Assembly: GCA_032718475.1 (NCBI GenBank)
Contig: JAUCBJ010005646.1
Span: 1 to 28,937 of the forward strand
Source: Nemertoderma westbladi
Taxonomy: Eukaryota; Xenacoelomorpha; Nemertodermatida; Nemertodermatidae
Direction of reading: 5' to 3'
Length of the DNA: 28,937 nucleotides
The position numbers were made by a program, and so were the translations under genes. The stretch's first letter is position 1. Every line of letters begins with the position of its first letter. The notes under the pieces were generated by a model that was given only the letters and a program-made list of their open reading frames with translations, had not been told where the DNA came from and did not search any database. Positions 19,503 to 27,965 of this stretch are shown piece by piece.

Positions 19503-20316
19503 TAGAATGTAACGATACATAACCATATATATACGCATATATGATGGCGGAGAAGATTTACAAGGAGTGACGTCAGGGATTTACGCAGCAGCAGGAGCAC
19601 CAGGAACCATTTAATCGTTATGGAGCCAACCAAACTTTAACGTGTTTGGAGTGGAGAGTATGGCTAGGAGTACAGCCAAGCTTGCTAAATCCAAGGCGGA
19701 CCCGAATGTTACGCGACAGCGGTTGGACGCTTATAACAAAAGAGCGGAGGAGCTACGCACGGAGTTCAATGCGTTGTACTCCTATGATGTGTTATGCGAC
19801 GCTAGTGACATTTGTGAGGATCCAGACATGGAGATACGCCGATTATATCACACGCTGCAATATTTGACGGCGAGTGAACCCTTGCCTGCAGCTAGGGACG
19901 AATTCGATGGAATGCATCTTTATAGATGCGCTCGAGGAGTGGATCCAGAGACCAAGGATGCGTTCTCCATTTATAAACTGTTCTATAAATGTGGAGGATG
20001 TATGCGTGAGCAAGACAATGCGATTCCTATGCGCTTGAACTCGGAGAACCCCGAGTTGATATTAGCACGATGTTCATACCACCAAAGTCTGCGTTACCAA
20101 GAAGGCGGATACCCTTTGACGAATCCATACCATTCGTTTAAGATGAGTGGACCAAATACAGGCGAAATTGTTATTTATGAACCCAAATTAGTCGAATCAG
20201 ACGTCTATAGTATGATAGTGGACGAGTCTAATAAGTCGACACAAGAGAAATGGGAAGCTTTGAGCCTCTATAGGGCGTACAAAGCGTACGAGAAAGGCGA
20301 GATCGAGGAGTTCGGC

Positions 20317-20336
20317 GGAAGGCTCGCAAGCCTACC
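20317..20336 (+). repeat. Palindromic 20-mer word, copy 10 (in ORF3)
   Basis: GGAAGGCTCGCAAGCCTACC. The centre CTCGCAAG is the complement-reverse of the common CTTGCGAG, while the outer bases keep the same orientation as other copies. Confidence 0.88.
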
Positions 20337-21855
20337 ATTTTATTGGATATCCTACGATCAAACTGAACCTAAGGAGATGACACCCGAACTCTTCGATAGT
20401 ATCACCTTTGCTCAGCGTTTGTCGCAGAGACTAAAGATACCTCATGTCGAGATGATGCGAGAACCTCAGCCCCATCCTAAAGCGGTAGTACCAGTCGCGA
20501 GACCAACCAGCTTTCCTATTAGTATACCAACCCGAGAGGAGACAACTTACGAGATTCCCATAGTTGAACACCCAGAGATCATTTCGAACCTGGATTTCCT
20601 CCCATCGGTTACGTTTGGTGATGTGTTAGAGGCAGCGGAGTTGCGTAGAACAATAGTTCAGAAAATCGTACGCAACGTGCCTCCACATATTACAGACTTT
20701 AAGGAAGTGGATCGCGCGGGGACGGATATCGCTCCTTATATCTTGCGAGGATATCTAGCGAAAACGATTCGATTATGGATCGGAGTCGGCACATTCGAAA
20801 CCGACACCGACATTGCGATCAATTGGAAGGGGAAACCTATTAGTTTCGATGACGAAAAGTCCATAGGGAGAATTTTGAACCCTACTGACGATTTACTCGA
20901 CGATTGGGACGCGACGAGTCGATCTCTGCAGGAGAACGGTTATATGTTTTATGATAATGAAGGAGGAAGCCATCAGCAGAGCCTCACTTCAAAGACCATA
21001 CAGATTCGAGCACCTGACGGAGTGCTACACGTCTTCAGCCGACAGAGGAGCGATAGAAAGATGCCTATGCCGGAAGGAACGACGCAAAGACATGCGATGA
21101 TAAAACAGATAATTAAATCCATGGACCTGGCTTGTAGCATAGAAGCTAGGATGTTGCCAAAGGCCGTGCGTGACGTTATACTTGATAAGAGTATCGTCAA
21201 GATCGGATCCGGTGTACGGGAGGACCTTATTAGCGATTTTGCGGGAATGCCCGAGGAGGATCGATTGCCTACGCCTTACATGGATACTAGACCATTGTTG
21301 CTTTGGGCTATCGAGCAAGGATATTTCAGGGAGTATAACACGCTAAAAACTGGAACGGGTTATATCTCATATCTTATGTTCAGTTGGGACTATAAAGAGA
21401 GTAAGAGGAGCAAATACACGGATGTATATGGTGAGGGAGATACCCCTGGCGTAAACGAGTTTGAGTCACAGTTGAAGTGGGAGGTTGCGTGTATTGGGCG
21501 ATTACCTCACCTCCACGAATAATCTTGCAATACTATTTGGCGATTGAATCTTCGGTGAACGTATGCTTCATCGCCGATGTAGTGTCTAGGACTCTAAAGC
21601 GACATCCATTATGTCTCGGTGAAGGATATACCATTTACGACGGAGGAAGGATGCATACTGATGTATTCCGCCGATTTCTCCAACCCTTTTATAACACTGA
21701 TGCGCACTGCGAAGTTTTCACCCGAGCAGGACTTAGCATTTTTAGGGACGTTTATCTCACTCACGCAGGAAGCCTAGTCGACAGACCGTCGATGTTGACG
21801 TTAATACCCTACGACAGGGAACGCCACGCGGAGTTCAAAGGCCCGGAAGGATCCT

Positions 21856-21875
21856 GGAAGGCTCGCTTGCCTACC
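21856..21875 (+). repeat. Palindromic 20-mer word, copy 11 (in ORF3)
   Basis: GGAAGGCTCGCTTGCCTACC. The outer stem AGGC/GCCT is kept and the centre is diverged. It is read in the W-K-A-R-L-P-T frame. Confidence 0.75.
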
Positions 21876-22818
21876 GCCCATCATGACGATGAGGATCCGA
21901 CCGAGTCCGCGTTAATAGACGAGCCGTTGCGGCAACTTATAGAAATAGAGGAGAACCTTCCGAGGAAGATGCGAACCAAGATACGTGAATTAGAGAAAAC
22001 GACGCCATGGTTTGTGTACAACCTACGGAGACGAACGTACCGACTGACCCGGATGATGAGAATTATCACATGGACGGTAGCGCTCGCCCCATCGGAGATC
22101 TCATCTATGAGCGAGTTTGGTATCCTGCCAACACCATTTGTGGTAGATGCGGGGCTACTGGCCATCACGCAAAGAAATGTGGAGCGAAACACATATTTCT
22201 ACCAGATTTAGTATGCAACTGGTATGGGGATCAACGTTCACACACTTTCTACACCTGTTGGAGTTTCGTGGCTCAGTGCACATATTGCAAATTAAAGGTC
22301 ATAGGGCATCCGAGTGCCAACTTAGGGACGTTCCCTATGAGCATAAGTCAGTTAAGATTATTCGACAGCTATTCGACCATTGGGAGAATCTAGCAGACAA
22401 ACATGTGTCGATGCAGCGACGCTGTTTCCCCATGAGAGCGCATTTGGGATTTTGGGCCGTAAACCCTCTCATTATGTCGAAGGAAGGATACGTGTCAGCT
22501 ATGCCTCAATACGATGAACTTTTAGAGGTGCTAGATATATTGCCGTTGGATAGCGGTTTCAAGGTTGTTAGGGACTACTTCCTACAGGTACACCCTGACA
22601 ATAAGAACACATGGAGTTTTCAGACTGTGGTGAACAAGATTACCGCCGGAGAGTTCGATAAATTGCGAGTCGAACAGCGGAATCGAGGAGTCTGGCATTC
22701 GATAGCTTGGGCATACCGGAGCGCATTTTATCACAAACGCGTAACCTCATGTATCTTAGATGAGGTGGACGTTTTGCGTGAGACTGGCTTCAAAGCCACG
22801 CCGTTAGCCAAAAGGTAA

Positions 22819-22981
22819 ATTTGTATTTTGTATATATGTATGATAGATCGTACCTGCAATATTAAGTATGCAATAGATAGACAGTGATTATTTTGTATTT
22901 TAGGCCCACTATTAGACCTAAGAGATATTTAGTCAATTGTTTGTATTTCGATTGGTGAAAACAATCTTACTTACTGTTTTC
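22819..22981 (+). other. 3' untranslated stretch of element B before the polypurine tract
   Basis: AT-rich, short, with no coding content. It links the ORF3 stop to the polypurine tract. Confidence 0.6.
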
Positions 22982-22990
22982 AAGGAGCGG
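22982..22990 (+). promoter_or_regulatory. Polypurine tract of element B
   Basis: AAGGAGCGG lies directly before the TG that starts the 3' LTR at 22991. The LTR start is confirmed by the start of similarity with the A LTR at 4904. Confidence 0.7.
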
Positions 22991-23118
22991 TGATGGATTA
23001 TTTCACTGTCAAGTAGCATTTGTAGTGTAACGTAAAAACTTTCTAAAACCCGACGTATTTTGATTTAATTACAGTAATGTAATATGCCTACTCATATTGG
23101 TACACATTAATTCATAGA

Positions 23119-23200
23119 TGACTCTATTGGCGCAGTGGTCAGATGGTTAAGGCGTTGGTTACATTACAGGTAGGTTACGAGTTCGAATCCCAGTCGGGAA
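23119..23200 (+). other. tRNA-like sequence inside the 3' LTR of B
   Basis: A box TGGCGCAGTGG at 23128-23138 and B box GAGTTCGAATCC at 23179-23190, followed by a TTTTT run near 23208 that could stop Pol III. The T stem does not pair well (ACGAG against CCCAG), so a working tRNA is unlikely. The block lies upstream of the TATA box, within the U3 part. Confidence 0.6.
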
Positions 23201-23274
23201 ATTTGCATTTTTGGGCTATTTATTTTCGATCTGATTGATTAGATAAGCCAATGAGGTGCGTACAACATGTGGAA

Positions 23275-23400
23275 TGATGAGTTGGGCCAATCATAGGGCA
23301 TATAACATCTTATTGCTCCAATGTGAGGCCATGAATGCTCTGGAAGGTTCTAGTGAATTCTATGTCATTGATTTGCTATATAAGGGCCGGTTTGCCTTCA
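23275..23400 (+). promoter_or_regulatory. LTR promoter of element B
   Basis: CCAATCAT near 23287 and TATATAAG at 23377-23384, followed by GGCCGG and TTCAGTTATC near 23397, which resembles an initiator (TCAGTT). A has the same arrangement with a duplicated unit. If right, most of the LTR (about 1.7 kb) is R and U5. Confidence 0.6.
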
Positions 23401-24745
23401 GTTATCACCTCACTTATCACCATTATGTTATCTTAGATTATCACCCTTTAATCTGTTAACTTTGTTTCGAATTCTTTTGTAAATTACATAAATATACTGT
23501 AAACTTTGAACATGTATATTTTGTCTTGTCCACCATTGGGACAGCCAAACATTTGGGAGATGGCTGCTTAAACCATTAGGCCGTCAGCAACGCAGGGAGA
23601 AGATGTCCAAAACACGCTAAGCGCCCGCATTAGATTAGCCCGCGCGCCCCCTTCGCCCCCCTTCGAAATACTCCACCTTGCCATGCAGCACCCGTTTCAG
23701 AGGAAGGTAAGACTTTGTTTGACGCCCTTGCCTGCCGTAAGACCTATAGATCAGGGTAAGCGTGACGCCATCCTGGGACGCCGCAAAATTTAGGATCAAA
23801 TAGCTCAGATTCAGGCAGAACCCGTACTAAAAATCCCCGGATTAACCTGTATTCCCTACAGGTGTGAACTATTGCTGTTCTTCAGTACGCAAGTACACTT
23901 TAGGTACAGACAGCATATGTTCCATAATTTAGTGATTTGTAGTACTGACAGTTTGGTACCGGTTCACTTTGTAGCTTATACATTAGTACCCACCCCCCTG
24001 CTTGAGCCCGCGTTACTTGATCAGGCAAGGAGTATTTCTGCTACTGGCACATCCTTGGCCTAGGGAGGTTTTATTAATATCCTACCTCGCCTTGCCACGT
24101 ACTGATAGGTATTGCTGCTAACCACCGCAGCAACAAAATTCTAGAATCAAATTTGTATACCAGATCAGCTAACGTACGGTAGCAATTACCAACTATTTCT
24201 TATCTTACAACCAGAATCTGGTATTTGTGCCGATCACGGGTGTAGTTACTAACACCGTAATTGCCCGGTTGAGTTGTGGATAGGAAGGAGAGAGCTTTGA
24301 TGTCATTTTGTAAGTATTAAGCCCTACAGAGCGCGACTAGCTTATTTTCGTAGCTAGCGCCGGTATTGTTTTGGTCAAAATTCACTAAAACCTAGTACAA
24401 TTGAGTACACCAAAATTGTTTTATTTGTAACACACCCACACACACACGCCCTAAAACATATATGCCCTTAGAGCTCTACTAGTTATTACCTACTTTAGAT
24501 TACTTCAGTAAGGATCTACGGCAGTTTTACTATTTGTAGTTTGTAAATTTAGGAGATATGATATTTAGTTTATGGCAAGAGGAGTATTTACTTATTAGAC
24601 TGTTTTTTCTGCCGACAGTATTGTTACTTTAGGCACGACCCCCTTTTGACTGATTTAGTACAGTCAGTATTGTTACGCTAGTCTGTTAATCCACTAGCTC
24701 GTATATAAACCATATAAATCACACTGCGGCAAGTTTACAGTATTT

Positions 24746-24754
24746 GGGTCCGTT

Positions 24755-24787
<33 letters not shown>

Positions 24788-24797
24788 GGTCCGTTAG
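24746..24797 (+). mobile_element. Poly(T) insertion with 11-bp target-site duplication
   Basis: GGGTCCGTTAG at 24746-24756 is repeated exactly at 24787-24797 with 30 T between. The 5' LTR of B and the LTR of A have one copy of the site and no T run. This is what a retroposed poly(A) tail without body, inserted on the minus strand, would leave. Confidence 0.8.
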
Positions 24798-25113
24798 TGA
24801 TAATTAGGATTCGCTGCGCGGGGATTGTTTCCTCGTGAGTTTGGTCTGTCACCGTAGACTGTACATCTGCCTCACCGGTTAGAGGACAGGTACCGGTATC
24901 CTGTTTTGTCTAGTTCGCCGGGCATTTGACTCGCCCACGTATTAGAATCTGTTCCTCGCCAGTAGTAGTTCGCGTATTTAGTATCTGTTTATTTAGACAT
25001 CCTGGACTGGGATTTATTGTCAGATACTGTACGAGCCCGTATACACTACTAGATTTTACAGTAAGATACATCATTACTAGGATCCAGTAAGCGGTATACT
25101 ACTGGACTTTTCA

Positions 25114-25940
25114 GTACTATTTTGTATTTTTTTGTACTTTTTTGTACAGATTCGTCGGACCCATTTTATATTATAAGTTTTAACGAAGTTGTTATTTCTG
25201 CTGCAAATTGCGCAGAGCAGCTAAGAAAACTTTATATATTTGTTTTAGATTTTTACTTTAGACTTCATTTTTACTTCACCAACCCACTCGTATTCGATAA
25301 AGGTAGGCCTACCAGGACTGGTTGATAGAATCCCAAAAGCAGTACTGCAGTTGGTGCTTGTACAGGTAGTTTCCTTGAAACAAAACCTCGGTTTATTCGA
25401 GGATTAAACGCGGAATTCCGCAACAACTCGAGCAAGGTGCTCGTTATTATAATGCTTGTAAACAGTGCAGTGTACTGATACAATGGGACTTCCATCATTA
25501 CCAGTACAGTCAGACTCTCCGATCTCGATTCTCTGCCACTTATTTCTATCTTGTCCATTATAGTAAATAATCCCTGTATCAGAATAATTGAGGTAATGTG
25601 TTTTATTTTAGTTTCCTTATCCAAAATGGCCAGATAATCATGTTTGTTTGAGCTAACCGCATCCAGCACCACTTGTCCAGTTCGGCGTGGTCTGATATTC
25701 TGTATAAAACGCACTCCAGATTCTCAATTGCAGAATTGGGTAATCGATTCGTTCTTTGCCTGTAGTAAGCGATTTATTAGGTCTGCTGTCTGTCTACTTG
25801 CGTTACTCATTGTATCAAACCACAATCATCAAGCGATGCACCGATCAGCCGAGGCGGTACTCTGTGGTGCAGAGCAGTATATAGGCCCTTACTGCCGTCA
25901 AATTTTGAAAAATACTAAATTCTGAAAATGCCCCAAGTTT
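25114..25940. other. Unique-looking DNA right of element B
   Basis: No recognisable gene. It begins with T-rich sequence (three TTTTTTGTAC-like words near 25126-25147) and has a perfect 12-bp palindrome GGTAGGCCTACC at 25302-25313. A 147-codon frame on the minus strand (25271-25714) has no recognised motif and no supporting signals. Confidence 0.45.
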
Positions 25941-25945
25941 TGAGT

Positions 25946-26515
25946 TCAACGCATTTTTATAGGTTTTCTGGACCGCTGAATCGATTGAAAGTAATATAGG
26001 GAATCCTGAACACTTCGTGGTTCGTCATTTTTGGTGCACCAAAATTAGGGTGTGGCACTTATTCTAATTTTGAACAAGTACCACGCCCAAATTTAGGTGT
26101 ACCAATAATGACGTAAAGACTTAAGGCTTCAATAATACTTTCAATCTATTCAGCGGGCCAGATAACCTATAAAAATGGACTGAAAGGAAAACCTTGTGGT
26201 ATTTTCTGAATATCGTAATTTTGAAACGTTGAAGTAAGCCTACTTGCCATGCCATAATTTTGGTGCACCAAAAATGATATACCACTAAGAATTGAGGGTT
26301 CTGTATTACTCTCAGACGATTCAGCGGGTCAGAAAACCCATAAAAATGCGTTGAAATCTAAACTCTAGAGAAATTAACGAATATTGCAATTTTGAAAATT
26401 TAAAGTGCGGCGCTCGGATTTTGGTGCACCAAAACTGACGTACCACTACACCTACATACATATATTGAGTTGTAGAGGGCTCCATACGAATCAGAATCTA
26501 TAAAAAAAGCCCCAA
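25946..26515. repeat. Cluster of four related repeats, the first two forming a long hairpin
   Basis: Units at 25946-26065 (inverted), 26075-26185, 26248-26358 and 26409-26515 share a core palindrome TTTTGGTGCACCAAAA (26029-26044, 26258-26273, 26419-26434; degenerate at 26093-26108) and a conserved end with GATTCAGCGG and CTATAAAAATG. Units one and two are mirror images around about 26070 and could form a hairpin with arms of about 110 bp. It is probably a non-autonomous or satellite-like repeat of unknown family. Confidence 0.7.
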
Positions 26516-27330
26516 CATAAAGAATTACGAACTCAGAATTGAAATTGTAAAATTCGAAAATTTAAAAAAATTTCTTGTGTGGACCAAATTTTGAGGTGGC
26601 ACGCACATCGACAAGTTGAAATCTAATTGCAACGCCGTTTTTTGCAAATTACATTTTAAATACCATTTTAACGCTCCATTAAATTTGACTAAATCTCGTA
26701 AAAAAATTGGGCTGGTACATAATGTGGTTACAAAGAAACAGCAATAGATCCCCCCCCCCCCCCCGTGGTAATAGGGTTAACCATTATTCTTTGTTATTTT
26801 CAAACAGGGTTACTGAAAACGGACACAAAATGGACACAAAAGAAAAGTATCATGGGCAGGGCATACACCAAAATTCCTCATTAACAAATTAGATTATATA
26901 AAGCGACATAGCAAATGTGAGATACAACTTTGAAGCAAATGTGAGAGACACATCTTTTTACTCCAATCGATTAAAACAGAAACCAAATTGGATGAAACTT
27001 GAAAATAATTGAAGTTATTTGGTTGATTTAAATAAAATTGAATTAAATTGAAAAGTTACATTTTTACTTCAACTAATATACGATTCATTAAATAGTTCTG
27101 ATATTTGGTTGCTCAAAAAATACAGTTAGGCCTATATACTTTATGTTGAAAAGAATACAAATACATGGGCTCATGGGAAGGATTCTGGATAAAGGGTAAA
27201 ATTGTGATTAAATATTCCTTTCAGTCTATAGAACAATCCCTACACCTATAATAATGTTATAACGTTTTTGAATATGATATAACCTAATAATATTATATTG
27301 AATAATATTATACTTTAATGTCATGTTAAT
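26516..27330. other. AT-rich intergenic DNA with a 15-C run
   Basis: No gene seen. It contains C15 at 26750-26764 and a repeated AATAATATTATA word at 27282-27313. Confidence 0.5.
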
Positions 27331-27333
27331 GAA

Positions 27334-27339
27334 TTTATT
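27334..27339 (-). terminator. Candidate poly(A) signal of the minus-strand exon
   Basis: AATAAA on the minus strand (TTTATT on plus), 14 bp beyond the TAG of the 27353 frame. This would give a very short 3' UTR. Confidence 0.4.
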
Positions 27340-27352
27340 TCATATTCGAAAT

Positions 27353-27965
27353 CTAGAACAATCCGCAAATTTTGCATATAACCACGGCTAGTTGAACCAT
27401 TGACGGTACGATGTTTTCGGAAACACTGGTAGCTGTGGTTACGGTACTTGTTTCATCATCAGTAGCTGCAGCTTCGGATGTTGTACGAACGGTAAAGGTG
27501 TCGGCCTCGTCCCAGACGAAAGCTGGGCAGTCCCAAGTGCTGTTACAACAAGCAAGCTGACAAATCTCCTTTGTTGTTGTTAATTCTAAATTGAGATAAT
27601 TTCTGACTTTGGTGAAAGTATCTCCTTTTCCTTCCATCACTCTATTTGCCAGCTCAGGATTGCTAAATATTGCCTCGCATGGAGCACCTGAGGGCAACTT
27701 AACACAGGAGGAATGCTCAGTGTTGTTCATCTTGCAACCGTATCCAATCCATTCAAACATGCCGTTGTATTTGACATCGTCCACCAAGGAGTATCCGAAG
27801 AATCTCATCGCGAGAACCCCGCATTCATTGCAACCATCTACGATGATGGGTGTTGTGTCTCCCCAGTTGACCGATATTAAGCGATCCATATTGGATTGGT
27901 ACTTTTGTTGGAACTCTTTCTTTTCACTTGCAAAATTGTATATGTGACCAATTTTACACGAGGTG
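27353..27965 (-). CDS. Probable terminal exon of a secreted or GPI-anchored cysteine-rich host protein
   Basis: The minus-strand frame is open from 28135 to the TAG at 27353-27355, but protein-like sequence starts only near 27965. There TTGTATTTAG (AG at 27967-27966) would be a 3' splice site; a second possible AG lies near 27938. The exon codes about 200 residues with at least ten cysteines: GCNECG, IGYGCKMN, SSCVKLPSGAPCEAI, then EICQLACCNSTWDCPAFVW, a C-x3-CC-x5-C pattern. A Ser/Thr-rich stretch with candidate N-glycosylation context and a hydrophobic C-terminus (IVPSMVQLAVVICKICGLF) suggest a GPI-anchor signal. The family is not recognised; the CC...CPAF part is loosely like PAN/Apple modules. 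It is unlike the retroelement sequences in style and is likely a host gene whose upstream exons are to the right. Confidence 0.55.

Larger units (their letters stand above)
19541..22818 (+). pseudogene. ORF3: extra 3' gene of element B with two CCHC zinc knuckles
   Basis: The largest intact part runs from ATG 19660 to TAA 21522 (about 620 residues, MARSTAKLAK...). The original start may be ATG 19541; that frame has a TGA at 19568-19570 and a one-base shift near 19635. After 21495 the coding frame shifts, then again near 22005 and 22290, each time by the equivalent of one lost base, and ends at 22818 (ATPLAKR). Near the C-terminus, CGRCGATGHHAKKC (22139-22180) is a perfect CX2CX4HX4C knuckle. 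A second knuckle (22277-22317) has the same spacing but contains the last frameshift. I see no signal peptide or membrane span, so it is not an obvious envelope protein. Residues near 19840-19915 match the E0 3' ORF. One palindromic word is read as G-R-L-A-S-L-P at 20317-20336. The rest is unlike any family I recognise. It is probably an accessory nucleic-acid-binding or Gag-like protein. Confidence 0.7.
22991..25113 (+). repeat. 3' LTR of element B (about 2.1 kb)
   Basis: It starts TGATGGATTATTTCACTG after the polypurine tract and matches the A LTR throughout and the 5' LTR remnant of B from 24106. Similarity to both ends at TACTGGACTTTTCA, so the proposed end is CA at 25112-25113. It contains the tRNA-like block, a CCAAT and TATA promoter, the CA-rich stretch near 24430, and a 30-T insertion flanked by a duplicated 11-mer (24746-24797). 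Confidence 0.85.

Noticed and set aside
19660-21522. The long intact part of ORF3 as proof of selection or domestication
   Set aside because: ORF3 as a whole has about one break per kilobase, similar to gag-pol of the same copy; a 1.9-kb clean stretch can occur by chance.
22277-22317. Programmed -1 frameshift in the second zinc knuckle
   Set aside because: There is no X-XXY-YYZ slippery site; a lost base in an A-rich run explains it.
19541-22818. ORF3 as an envelope gene
   Set aside because: The position fits, but I see no signal peptide, transmembrane segment or fusion motif, and it has zinc knuckles instead.
23119-23200. A functional tRNA gene
   Set aside because: The A and B boxes fit, but the T stem, anticodon stem and acceptor ends do not pair properly, and the same block is part of a repeated LTR.
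25271-25714. A 147-codon minus-strand gene
   Set aside because: No recognisable motif, no promoter or splice support, and it reaches close to the LTR end; likely chance.
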